Below are positions 1-7,655 of a stretch of DNA of 64,000 nt, piece after piece. Every line of letters starts with the position of its first letter. Position 1 is the stretch's first letter. Below the pieces are notes generated by a model that was not told the DNA's origin, did not search any database, and saw only the letters and a list, made by a program, of their open reading frames with translations. A program made the position numbers and the translations under genes. The stretch lies in the NCBI GenBank assembly GCA_964535825.1, contig CAZHUC010000007.1, forward strand, positions 40,055 through 104,054. The letters are read 5' to 3'. The stretch comes from CAZAQK01 sp964535825. GTDB taxonomy: Bacteria > Pseudomonadota > Alphaproteobacteria > Rickettsiales > SXRF01.

Positions 1-721
1 GCGATACATCGTCGCTGTATTTATATACAGCAGATAGTTGGAGTTTTGTCAGGTTAAAATCGTCACCGGACGATTGGGTAAAGGTAGCTGCCGCAGGATC
101 ACTGGTACGGTGCGTGCCAAATATCTGTGGCATGATGCATAGTTTAGGCGTGACACTCACACCGAGTGTGGCGGAATAACGTATCTGATCTTTGGGGTCA
201 CCGAAGCGGTGGCGATAACCAGCATCGGCGGTGATATAATGATTCATGCCAAAGAAATTAAAACCATATCCGGCAGCAAAGCTGAGGCCGGCATCGGCAT
301 GTTCACCGCCCAGCACAGGTGTTTCATCATCGGATTCAGGTGAAGGGAGTTTCACTAATGGTTCGGCAGAGATAACAAATCCATACTGTTCCCACAGGCG
401 GAATCGCGCAAAGAATTCACTGTCGCCGATACCATAATTGGTGACGCTGCCACCAGCGACATCCTGACTGGCGCGTTGCAGGGAAAGGTTCGTGCCGATG
501 GTGACACCATTCATCAAACCATATTCAAGATAGGGGTTCAGTTCGTATTTGCGATACCTGCCCTGTGATACTTCTGTTCCGGAATTATTGTAGAGGGAGT
601 CAGTGGAGTAATACCAGCCATTCAATATTACCTGACCACTGCCTTCGGGCTGTGTCCATGCACCGGCATATGACAAAGTGGGTATAAATATACAGGCAAC
701 AACAAAGGCAGCAGAACGCAT
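1..721 (-). CDS. Outer-membrane beta-barrel protein, C-terminus beyond window
   Basis: About 240 residues are visible and the frame runs off the left edge without a stop, so the protein is partial. The start is ATG at 721 with a good Shine-Dalgarno (AAAGGAG, 5 nt spacing). The first ~19 residues form a signal peptide (MRSAAFVVACIFIPTLSYA), followed by AWTQPEGSGQV. The rest alternates polar and hydrophobic residues with many Tyr, Phe and Gly, as in transmembrane beta strands (for example KYELNPYLEYGLMNGVTIG). This resembles outer-membrane barrel families such as the phenol-degradation MetA-like/transporter group. The substrate is unknown. It is divided from atpF by 65 bp and points the same way. 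Confidence 0.7.
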   Translation of the reverse strand, partial: MRSAAFVVACIFIPTLSYAGAWTQPEGSGQVILNGWYYSTDSLYNNSGTEVSQGRYRKYELNPYLEYGLMNGVTIGTNLSLQRASQDVAGGSVTNYGIGDSEFFARFRLWEQYGFVISAEPLVKLPSPESDDETPVLGGEHADAGLSFAAGYGFNFFGMNHYITADAGYRHRFGDPKDQIRYSATLGVSVTPKLCIMPQIFGTHRTSDPAAATFTQSSGDDFNLTKLQLSAVYKYSDDVS

Positions 722-786
722 GACGTCTCCTTTCGATAATAGGTGACCTATCGCGTAAATTGATTTAAAAAACGTTAATGCGCGGA

Positions 787-1275
787 TTAGTGGATTTTGC
801 GTTCGATGTCAGAAACAACCAGCTTGATCAGCTCTTCCTGCGGCAGGTTGCTTACATGTTCGATAAGGATAGAACGCGCGGCAGCCAGTGCGATATCGAC
901 CACATGATTGCGCACATCCTGAATCGCTTTGGATTCTTCCTGAGCAATTTTATCCAGTGCCTGCTGGGTGCGGGCATCCATAGAAGCTTTAAGGTCAGCT
1001 TCTGCGTTCTTACGGTAATCTTCAGCATCAGCACGAGCTTTCACAAGCATTTGCTCTGCTTCTTTCATGTATTCTGCTTGCTTGCGTTTATATTCGGCAA
1101 GAATCGCTTCTGCTTCCTCGCGGAGTTTGCGGGCAGCATCTAGCTCCTGACTGATACGGGCAGAGCGGTCATCGAGTGTTTTGGTAAGGATGCTCGAGAT
1201 CTTCTTATAGGAAAGCGCCACGAACAATATGAAAGAGGCAGCAACCCAGAAAACAGGATTATGTAATATTTCCAT
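787..1275 (-). CDS. atpF: F0F1 ATP synthase subunit b
   Basis: This is the peripheral-stalk subunit linking membrane F0 to F1. There is one N-terminal membrane segment (about residues 8-25, FWVAASFILFVALSY), then a long charged, alanine-rich amphipathic helix to residue ~140 (SARISQELDAARKLREEAEAIL) that dimerises with b'. The length of 162 aa is normal. It is the last gene of the operon, 5 nt after b'. F1 genes do not follow, as is usual in alphaproteobacteria where F0 and F1 operons are separate. Confidence 0.93.
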   Translation of the reverse strand: MEILHNPVFWVAASFILFVALSYKKISSILTKTLDDRSARISQELDAARKLREEAEAILAEYKRKQAEYMKEAEQMLVKARADAEDYRKNAEADLKASMDARTQQALDKIAQEESKAIQDVRNHVVDIALAAARSILIEHVSNLPQEELIKLVVSDIERKIH

Positions 1276-1280
1276 AGTGA

Positions 1281-1766
1281 TTACCTACCACTCTTAGAAT
1301 TAGCAACATGCTGTGTGCCACCATTCTCTGGGGCAGCCTGCACGAGCTTGGCAACAATGACCTGCGCAAGTTCAGCCGCGGCTGGGTTCAGGGCAGCGAT
1401 CAGCTCCTGTTTTTTAGCCTGAATACGAGATTCGGCATCAGCAAGTTTCCTGGTGATCTGCCCTTCAAGTTCTTTACCGGCCTGTTCGGCACGGTTCTTC
1501 TGTTCCTGCATCGCATCCATAAGAAGCTGCTGTGAACGCGCCCGTGCCTCGGCAAGGGTGCGTTCATACAGTTCTTTGGCTTCCTCAGCCTGAGACTTCA
1601 TGGTTTGTGCGGTCGCAAGATCGTTCTCAACCGTTTCCTTGCGCTTGATCATGATACCCATGAGCGGTGGAAGGATAACGTATGCGAGCACGACATACAG
1701 CGTCAGGAAGGTTATTGCTAACCAGAAGAGCTGTGAGGCAAACCATGTGGGGTCAAGTTGAGGCAT
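1281..1766 (-). CDS. atpF': F0F1 ATP synthase subunit b'
   Basis: This is the second, divergent copy of the b subunit, typical of alphaproteobacteria and phototrophs, which use a b/b' heterodimer. It begins MPQLDPTWFASQLFWLAITF, the usual b' opening, with one membrane helix (residues ~10-35), followed by a charged helix with KELYERTLAEARARSQQLL. It lies directly after atpE and before atpF, which fixes its assignment as b' rather than b. The 161 aa length is normal. It is also called atpG or atpX in some genomes. Confidence 0.92.
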   Translation of the reverse strand: MPQLDPTWFASQLFWLAITFLTLYVVLAYVILPPLMGIMIKRKETVENDLATAQTMKSQAEEAKELYERTLAEARARSQQLLMDAMQEQKNRAEQAGKELEGQITRKLADAESRIQAKKQELIAALNPAAAELAQVIVAKLVQAAPENGGTQHVANSKSGR

Positions 1767-1773
1767 GGGTGCG

Positions 1774-2025
1774 TTACACTACGAAGAAGATCATCATGGC
1801 AACAGCGAATGCAAGGATACCCATGAACTCAGAGAGAGCCATGCCAAGCATCGCGAGGCCTTTGATAGAACCTTCTTTAGAAGGGTTGCGGGCGATACCA
1901 TTCAGCGCTGCTGCGAAAATGATACCTACGCCGATAGCAGCACCGAGCATGCCGAGTGCGGTCAGGCCAGCGCCGATATATTTACCCATGAGGATAGTAG
2001 CTTCAGGGTTTGCGAGTGGTTCCAT
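1774..2025 (-). CDS. atpE: F0F1 ATP synthase subunit c
   Basis: This is the proteolipid of the rotating ring. It is an 83-aa hairpin of two hydrophobic helices joined by the polar loop NGIARNPS (residues ~42-49). The ion-carrying carboxylate is Glu66 in ALSEFMGILAF. There is no obvious Na+-ligand set around it, so proton coupling is the default reading. The first helix is glycine/alanine rich (GAGLTALGMLGAAIGVG), as needed for tight ring packing. It lies between atpB and b'. Confidence 0.95.
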   Translation of the reverse strand: MEPLANPEATILMGKYIGAGLTALGMLGAAIGVGIIFAAALNGIARNPSKEGSIKGLAMLGMALSEFMGILAFAVAMMIFFVV

Positions 2026-2048
2026 GGTAGTAATTTCCTTTCAGATGG

Positions 2049-2777
2049 TTAGTGTAAGTTAAGAGCGTCATTAAGATAGATGCAGGTCAGCAGCGTAAAT
2101 ATGTAAGCTTGCAGGCATGCAACGAATATCTCAAATCCAGTGAATACGAGTAAGAATGCGAAGGGGAATATCCCTACAATACCGGCGGCAACAAATCCAG
2201 CCATGATCTTGAGCAGCAAATGCCCTGCCATCATGTTTGCTGCAAGACGAATGGAAAGGCTGATAGGGCGTGAAAGATAAGAGATCAGCTCGATGGTTAT
2301 CATCAGCGGGATCATCCACCACGGCGTGCCTTTGGGCAGGAACAGCGAGAAGAAATGCAGCCCATGCTTCATTAAGCCAATGAGCGTGACACCAATGAAC
2401 ACGAAGCCCGCCATCGCAAAAGTAACGATGATGTGGCTGGTGACGGTGAATGACGTTGGGATCATCCCGAGTACGTTACAAAACAGGATGAAAATGAAGA
2501 GCGAGAAAACGAACGGGAAATATTTCATCCCTTTGCTGCCCGCATTATCCTGAATGATGCCGGAGACGAACTCAACGAGCATTTCAGAACCAGCCTGAAT
2601 ACGGCCAGGTACAAGCTGGCGGCGGCTGGAAGCGGCAGAAAGCAACAAGGTGATCATACTGATAACGATGACCATCCACAGCGATGAATTGGTAAAGCTG
2701 AGATCAAGCGCACCTACCTTGAATGGAATGATCGGATAGATCTCGAACTGTGCTAGTGGGCTGTGGCCTTCAGACAT
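2049..2777 (-). CDS. atpB: F0F1 ATP synthase subunit a
   Basis: This is the stator channel protein facing the c-ring. The 242 aa contain five or six hydrophobic helices. The essential arginine is about Arg177 in LSIRLAANMMAGHLLL, the family signature in the fourth helix. The C-terminal helix carries FEIFVACLQAYIFTLLTCIYL. Length and gene order (atpI-atpB-atpE) are standard. It starts 15 nt downstream of the atpI stop. Confidence 0.95.
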   Translation of the reverse strand: MSEGHSPLAQFEIYPIIPFKVGALDLSFTNSSLWMVIVISMITLLLSAASSRRQLVPGRIQAGSEMLVEFVSGIIQDNAGSKGMKYFPFVFSLFIFILFCNVLGMIPTSFTVTSHIIVTFAMAGFVFIGVTLIGLMKHGLHFFSLFLPKGTPWWMIPLMITIELISYLSRPISLSIRLAANMMAGHLLLKIMAGFVAAGIVGIFPFAFLLVFTGFEIFVACLQAYIFTLLTCIYLNDALNLH

Positions 2778-2792
2778 GAACTTACTTACACC

Positions 2793-3071
2793 TTAGTCAA
2801 CGTTTCGTATTATATTTCGTACACCTGCGGCAAAACCCAGAAGAAGAAACAGGAGAAGAAACAACGGCATCGTCCCTGCAGCTTTATCCAGCTGGTAACC
2901 GAGAAAGATCCCAACACCCGCACCCGCCAGCAGATCAACTCCCATGCGCACACCTTTACCATATTGTGCGCCGGAACTGTCTCCCTGCGATGCCGGGGCA
3001 TCAGGTTGTATGGCATCGATTTTCCTCTGCAGATCTTCCAGGGAAGGCATTGGATCATCAGGCTTTGCCAT
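2793..3071 (-). CDS. atpI: ATP synthase assembly protein AtpI
   Basis: This is a small membrane protein of 92 aa that heads the F0 operon and is thought to help c-ring assembly. A polar N-terminus (MAKPDDPMPSLEDLQRKID) is followed by two hydrophobic helices, with GVDLLAGAGVGIFLGYQLD and a run of Leu/Phe (MPLFLLLFLLLGFAAG). This is the AtpI/Gct layout. A near-consensus promoter lies just upstream (3095-3123), so this is the first gene of the transcript. Confidence 0.88.
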   Translation of the reverse strand: MAKPDDPMPSLEDLQRKIDAIQPDAPASQGDSSGAQYGKGVRMGVDLLAGAGVGIFLGYQLDKAAGTMPLFLLLFLLLGFAAGVRNIIRNVD

Positions 3072-3094
3072 AGGTTTTCCTCTCAGGCGGGGGC

Positions 3095-3123
3095 AATGTA
3101 TGGAGTTGGTGTCCCCCTGTCAA
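3095..3123 (-). promoter_or_regulatory. Sigma70-like promoter of the atpIBE operon
   Basis: On the minus strand, TTGACA (3123-3118) is followed by a 17-nt spacer and TACATT (3100-3095). The -35 is perfect, the -10 matches 4 of 6 and the spacer is optimal. Transcription would begin near 3088, about 17 nt before the atpI ATG at 3071. Confidence 0.65.
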
Positions 3124-3138
3124 GCCGCTTTTTAAGGT

Positions 3139-3930
3139 TTATTGGGCAGAGTTTCCACGCATTGCAAGCCGGCTCTCGATAAAGGCAGATACGGCTTCAA
3201 CGGTACGGTCACCATCGTAAATATCGCCATCAATAAAAATGTATGGCGTATGTGGTATGCCAAGCTCGTCAACCGCGGCTTTTTTGGCCTTTAATACCTT
3301 CATTTCACGTTCGGTATTGGTCACGCAATTCCTGAACTGGTCCTTGCTGAGGCCGCCCACGGTGGCAATGGTCTCAAGACCTGCCATATGGTCGCCATCA
3401 AAGGCCCATTTTGACTGGGCATCGAACAGTACACGGGCGAATACATAATAGCGGTCTTTATCCTGTTCTCCGATACAATCCAGCAACATAGCGCCTTTAA
3501 GAGCAGGCTCGTTGAGTGGGAACTGGCGCAGGATATAACGTAATTTGCCGGTTTCTACATATTTTTTCTCAAGTTCAGGCAGCACAGCAGCAGAGAAATG
3601 CGCGCAGTGCGGGCAGGTGAGGGAGGCATATTCGATCATCAGGATAGGAGCTGTTTTTGCTCCCATCGCAATATCGCTAGGAAGGGGGGCATCCTTCACC
3701 ATGTAAGAGGTCGATTTGCCACCGCTTCCCTTGGTCATTTTCATGTTGGGTTCGGTCTCAGCTGGCTTTTTTGCATTGGCATCCTCATGTTCATGGGCTG
3801 GGGCAGGAGCAGCTTCCTGCGCATTAGCCTGTGCATGGTTGATCTCAGTACCGGTGTTTTGATTCAGGAATAGGAATGCTCCTGCAATAACAACAGATGC
3901 AACAGATAAAACGAGTATTGAGCGTGCCAT
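3139..3930 (-). CDS. DsbA-family thiol-disulfide protein (periplasmic)
   Basis: This is a thioredoxin-fold oxidoreductase, likely oxidising or isomerising envelope protein thiols. An N-terminal hydrophobic anchor (residues ~4-22) is followed by a low-complexity Ala/Pro/His/Glu linker to ~70 and a DsbA domain with the active site CPHC (about 106-109) in YASLTCPHCAHF. A second conserved piece near the end, GIPHTPYIFIDG, gives the cis-Pro loop. ATG 3930 is preferred over upstream starts because GGAG lies 6 nt before it. The next gene on this strand is the F0 operon. A second DsbA-like protein with CGYC lies at 13506-14354. Confidence 0.85.
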   Translation of the reverse strand: MARSILVLSVASVVIAGAFLFLNQNTGTEINHAQANAQEAAPAPAHEHEDANAKKPAETEPNMKMTKGSGGKSTSYMVKDAPLPSDIAMGAKTAPILMIEYASLTCPHCAHFSAAVLPELEKKYVETGKLRYILRQFPLNEPALKGAMLLDCIGEQDKDRYYVFARVLFDAQSKWAFDGDHMAGLETIATVGGLSKDQFRNCVTNTEREMKVLKAKKAAVDELGIPHTPYIFIDGDIYDGDRTVEAVSAFIESRLAMRGNSAQ

Positions 3931-3995
3931 TAGAAACTCCATATTTTTGAGATAGCCATATGTATTATCATTTGCGCTAAAACGCAATGCTTAGA

Positions 3996-4475
3996 TTAGT
4001 TTTGTGCCAGCGTGCAAGCGGCCGACAGGCCCTTCAGTGCTTCTTTTAGTTCGGCATCTTCGATGGCATCCAGAGTACTCTCCGGGAAAGCAACCAGCGC
4101 GTTTTTATTATCGGCTACTTTTTTTTTGCCCGGTTTGCGTGTCAGCGTGTGGCTGATGGTGATACGGTTGATGGCCCTATAACCAAAATAGATGGCAAGC
4201 CTCTCCAGTATCAGGTGTTGCTGGTGTTGTAACTCAGTGGCAAAGCCATTCTCCACAGCAATGGTGAGTGTGCCATCGGTGGTCTTGCCGCGTGGGAAAT
4301 TCAGTTTTTCCGGAACGCAGCGTTGTGCGAGCTGAGTGCCCACTATCTTTTCCCAATCCGTGATGATGCGGCTTCCGGCCAGACCTTTATCTTTAAGAAC
4401 AGGTCGTATCACCGGCTCGACGTACTCTCCCAATGGTTTAGGAAAGCGGCTATATCTGCGTTTGTCATTGCTCAT
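3996..4475 (-). CDS. DUF721/DciA-family protein
   Basis: This 159-aa protein has the DUF721 core (SRIITDWEKIVGTQLAQRCVPEKLNFPRG, then GTLTIAVENGFATELQHQQHLILERLAIYFG). DciA is the replicative helicase loader/operator in bacteria that lack DnaC, and alphaproteobacterial DUF721 proteins are its relatives. In many alphas this gene sits beside a DsbA-like gene, as here. Its start overlaps the rnhB stop by 4 bp (ATGA), implying translational coupling. The C-terminal ~50 residues are unlike the core and I cannot assign them. Confidence 0.78.
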   Translation of the reverse strand: MSNDKRRYSRFPKPLGEYVEPVIRPVLKDKGLAGSRIITDWEKIVGTQLAQRCVPEKLNFPRGKTTDGTLTIAVENGFATELQHQQHLILERLAIYFGYRAINRITISHTLTRKPGKKKVADNKNALVAFPESTLDAIEDAELKEALKGLSAACTLAQN

Positions 4476-5086
4476 GCAGAAATGTTAGCAGATTTGAGGA
4501 GAGATTGTATAGGTTTGTAGCTTTTGCGGTGATGTGGAGTGACGCCAAAATTTCTGAGAGCATCCTGATGTGTGGCCGTGCCATAGCCGGCATTGCGTTC
4601 CCAGCCATATTGCGGATGTTCCTGTGCCAGCTCTGCCATAATCCGATCACGCGTCACTTTGGCAATGATACTGGCGGCTGCGATGGAAGGGCACAGCGCG
4701 TCTCCGCTGATAATGGCTTTCGTGGGGCAGGATAATTTTGGGCATTTGTTGCCGTCGATCAGTGCGATGTCTGGTGTCAGGCCAAGCAGTCCATAGGCGC
4801 GCTGCATGGCAAGGAATGTTGCCTGGAGGATATTGATAGTATCTATCTCCGCTGCACTGGCGATTCCCACGCCTACATGGGCATTCTTCAATATCTCATC
4901 ATATATTTCAGCGCGGCGGACCGAGGATAATTTCTTGGAATCATGCACGCCACTGGGAATATTATCGGTGTAGAACACCACGGCAGCGGCGACCACAGGG
5001 CCTGCCCACGGGCCGCGCCCAGCCTCATCGATACCGGCTATCAACCCACCAAATGATCTCTCATAGGTTGGGTCAAGCGCCTGCAT
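4472..5086 (-). CDS. rnhB: Ribonuclease HII
   Basis: It removes RNA, including single ribonucleotides, from RNA-DNA hybrids. The 204 aa carry the type-2 RNase H signature GIDEAGRGPWAGPV (Asp20, Glu21 as metal ligands). A third acid lies in IALIDGNK (near residue 107), and the lysine/glycine-rich C-terminal motif is WERNAGYGTATH with the GYGT loop expected of HII. It overlaps the DUF721 gene by 4 bp and is followed upstream by slt at 4-bp spacing, so the three are probably one transcript. Confidence 0.93.
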   Translation of the reverse strand: MQALDPTYERSFGGLIAGIDEAGRGPWAGPVVAAAVVFYTDNIPSGVHDSKKLSSVRRAEIYDEILKNAHVGVGIASAAEIDTINILQATFLAMQRAYGLLGLTPDIALIDGNKCPKLSCPTKAIISGDALCPSIAAASIIAKVTRDRIMAELAQEHPQYGWERNAGYGTATHQDALRNFGVTPHHRKSYKPIQSLLKSANISA

Positions 5087-5089
5087 GGA

Positions 5090-6715
5090 TCAGCCAGCGA
5101 TTTCGTTCTTGGCGACGAGAGCCAGTGGTTGAGGTAACTGATAATTAGGCCATTTGCCGGAGAGCAGGGCGTGCAGCGATTCACTCGGTTTGCCTGCAAG
5201 CTCGGAGTAGATCCAGTAATTGGTCATGACCTGCATCACATAGTTGCGTGTTTCAGGGAACGGAATGCTTTCCAGGAACAACAGAGGGTCATTCTTGTAA
5301 TCAATATTTTTTTTCCATTCCATCAAACGGCCCGGGCCTGCGTTATAAGCTGTGAGCATGAACAGCAGATTGTTTTCCACCAGGGCGTTGCCCAGCAGAT
5401 GTTCAACATATCCCTGGCCCAGTGTCACGTTCGTAACAGCGTCGACTGCATGATAGGCGGAGAATGTAACACCGTTATTCTTCTGCATCTGTTTTTTCAT
5501 CAGCTTTGCGGTCTCTGGCATCAGTTGCATCACGCCAAGTGCACCTGCGGGGCTTTCGGCAGTGGCATGAAAACCGGATTCCTGACGGGCGAGTGCATAG
5601 ATCAGCGCAGGTTCGATACGGAAACCTTCCTGTGGCTGCCAGTGTGGAATAGGGTAACGTGCGAAATCCAGCTGGCGTGTTTCATTGCGTAAATGGCGTG
5701 CCATCGCTATCTGTACAGAGGCAAGGTTCAGATCATGCGCCAATGCCAGCAGGCGCATCTGTTCTTCCTTGTCAACGGTCGGGAAATACGCACGCAGTTC
5801 TTTTTCTGCGAAGTCGGTCGCACCCGCTTCAGCCAACGCAATCACACGGCGGATTACAGGTTCACCAATGATCTCCAGAACATCGCTGTCAGAAAGTGTG
5901 ACCGGCGTTTTATCAAGGCCGAGCGATTGTTTCAATTCGCGGCGGGCGAGAATGCCATAGAAACTGCGCGGCTCTCCAGCTGCTTTACGCAGGTAATGGT
6001 AAGCGGTCTTCTGGTCGCCGGATGCTTTATAAGCGCGCCATGCCCAGAATGCAGCGCCTGCTTTTTTCCAGCGATGGGTATCGTCCTGATTCGCAATGGA
6101 TGCGAACAGGCGAGCGGCAGTTGCCTTGTCGCTGTTCTTCCATGATTGCATGGCCTGATGCCATGTGACGACGGCACTGCCATTCCAGCTGGCAAGGCCG
6201 TTATCATCGCCGTAACCCCTGAGTGGCTGGCGCTGTCTCTTCATTGTTACCTGAGTTGGAATGGTCGCGCCTTTGGCACGGGCGAGGTTCGTCATCTCTG
6301 CGGCCTGTGGGTGGTCGCTGTATTCTGCGAGCCACGCGCTGAGTTCGATCGGACTGGTGTTATAGGATTTGTGGAGGTAGCGGTAGGCCATCACATGCCC
6401 AAGGATCTCACGATTCCTGAGTTTGCTGATGAGTATATCTGCCTTCGTCCAGTCCTTATTCTTCTGTGCTGCGAATATATCTATATATAGGGAGCGGTCT
6501 TTACCTGAGAGCAGTACAGGTAAATTAGAGAATACCGTGCCGTCTATCTCGCCAGCATTGATGGCCGCAGCCACGGCTTCCGTTTGGCGCGGGTTTCCAC
6601 CCGGTGAGGCAAAGAAGTGCCACATACCGAACTCGGCACAAGCGGCAAACAGGACCAGTGCGGCCAAGGTTGCCTGCGCGCGCGCAGGTTGAGTGAGTAA
6701 TAGTTTTTTAACCAT
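5090..6715 (-). CDS. slt: Soluble lytic murein transglycosylase (SLT family)
   Basis: It cleaves peptidoglycan between MurNAc and GlcNAc to give 1,6-anhydro ends. An N-terminal signal/anchor (about 15 hydrophobic residues after KKLLLTQPARAQ) is followed by a long helical superhelix (residues ~60-370), then the SLT catalytic domain. In that domain the catalytic Glu is in LARQESGFHATAES and the family motifs are GALGVMQLMPETA and LTAYNAGPGRLMEW. The chosen ATG (6715) has AAGGGCGG ahead of it; an in-frame start at 6778 would add 21 residues before the signal and is less likely. The length (541 aa) is normal. Confidence 0.9.
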   Translation of the reverse strand: MVKKLLLTQPARAQATLAALVLFAACAEFGMWHFFASPGGNPRQTEAVAAAINAGEIDGTVFSNLPVLLSGKDRSLYIDIFAAQKNKDWTKADILISKLRNREILGHVMAYRYLHKSYNTSPIELSAWLAEYSDHPQAAEMTNLARAKGATIPTQVTMKRQRQPLRGYGDDNGLASWNGSAVVTWHQAMQSWKNSDKATAARLFASIANQDDTHRWKKAGAAFWAWRAYKASGDQKTAYHYLRKAAGEPRSFYGILARRELKQSLGLDKTPVTLSDSDVLEIIGEPVIRRVIALAEAGATDFAEKELRAYFPTVDKEEQMRLLALAHDLNLASVQIAMARHLRNETRQLDFARYPIPHWQPQEGFRIEPALIYALARQESGFHATAESPAGALGVMQLMPETAKLMKKQMQKNNGVTFSAYHAVDAVTNVTLGQGYVEHLLGNALVENNLLFMLTAYNAGPGRLMEWKKNIDYKNDPLLFLESIPFPETRNYVMQVMTNYWIYSELAGKPSESLHALLSGKWPNYQLPQPLALVAKNEIAG

Positions 6716-6795
6716 AGCCGCCCTTTGTATGACAAAAAATGGCGTTCGGCAAGTTTTCTTGGCTTTATCAAATAACATTTATATTTAACAGTATG

Positions 6796-7614
6796 TTATT
6801 TTGAGCTGTTCAGGAAATCCTTGATCATCAGCATGTCGTGCCATGCCAGCCGCTTCTGGGCCGGTGAGCGCAGAAGGTAGGACGGATGATATACAATCAC
6901 CGCTTTAGTGGGGGCTGTCATGAAGTCATTCTTATAGTCATAGAATTTCCCACGCAGGCGCGAGACAGACACGTCACTTTTTAGTACGGCCTTGGCAGCT
7001 ACTCCTCCGGCAAGGATAAGGAGCTGCGGTTTCATGAGGGCTATATGCTTTTCAACGAACGGCTGGCAGATAGCCATTTCCTCTGCGCTTGGCTGGCGGT
7101 TTCCCGGCGGACGCCAGAATACGGTATTGGAGATATAAACATTCTCGGCGCGGCTCAGCCCGATACTGGCCAGCACTTTATCCAGCAATTGCCCGCTCTG
7201 GCCACAGAACGGAATGCCTTGCTTATCCTCTTCAGCACCGGGTGCTTCACCGATGACCATGATCTTCGCGTTCGGATTACCATCGGCGAATACGGTCTTG
7301 CTTGCGGTCTTTTTGATGGCGCACCCATCAAAGCCACGCACGGCCTCTTCAAGTTCGGCAACGGTGGTTGCTTTTTCTGCCAGTACACGTGAGGCTGAAA
7401 TGGCGGCAGCAGGTGAGTGATGCAGGGTTGATGCAGAATTTTTTGTTGATACTGTATCAACATTATCCTGTGCAGGTGCATTTGCATGGATTGCTTCAAC
7501 AACGTTGGCAGCTGGAGATGAGGCAGGCATCGCAAAGCGATTCACAGGCTCATCACCGATCGCTTCATCAACGCCGGCATCAATATACCATTCAAGTAAC
7601 ACTTTCTTATCCAT
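6796..7614 (-). CDS. Uracil-DNA glycosylase, family 4 (4Fe-4S type)
   Basis: It excises uracil from DNA. The C-terminal ~180 residues hold the family-4 motif GEAPGAEEDKQGIPFCGQSG and VYISNTVFWRPPGNRQP. The cysteines expected for the iron-sulfur cluster are present (DGCAIKKTA, and IPFCGQ, MAICQPF further on). The last motif is VYHPSYLLRSPAQKRLAW. The N-terminal ~80 residues are a low-complexity Ala/Asn linker after LLEWYIDAGVDEAI, typical of alpha homologues. I use ATG 7614; a TTG at 7641 is also open. It is divergent from the ETF-QO gene with 41 bp between them. Confidence 0.88.
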   Translation of the reverse strand: MDKKVLLEWYIDAGVDEAIGDEPVNRFAMPASSPAANVVEAIHANAPAQDNVDTVSTKNSASTLHHSPAAAISASRVLAEKATTVAELEEAVRGFDGCAIKKTASKTVFADGNPNAKIMVIGEAPGAEEDKQGIPFCGQSGQLLDKVLASIGLSRAENVYISNTVFWRPPGNRQPSAEEMAICQPFVEKHIALMKPQLLILAGGVAAKAVLKSDVSVSRLRGKFYDYKNDFMTAPTKAVIVYHPSYLLRSPAQKRLAWHDMLMIKDFLNSSK

Positions 7615-7655
7615 ATGTTTGTATATAGAATGGTTAATCAATTCAGGCCATCAAA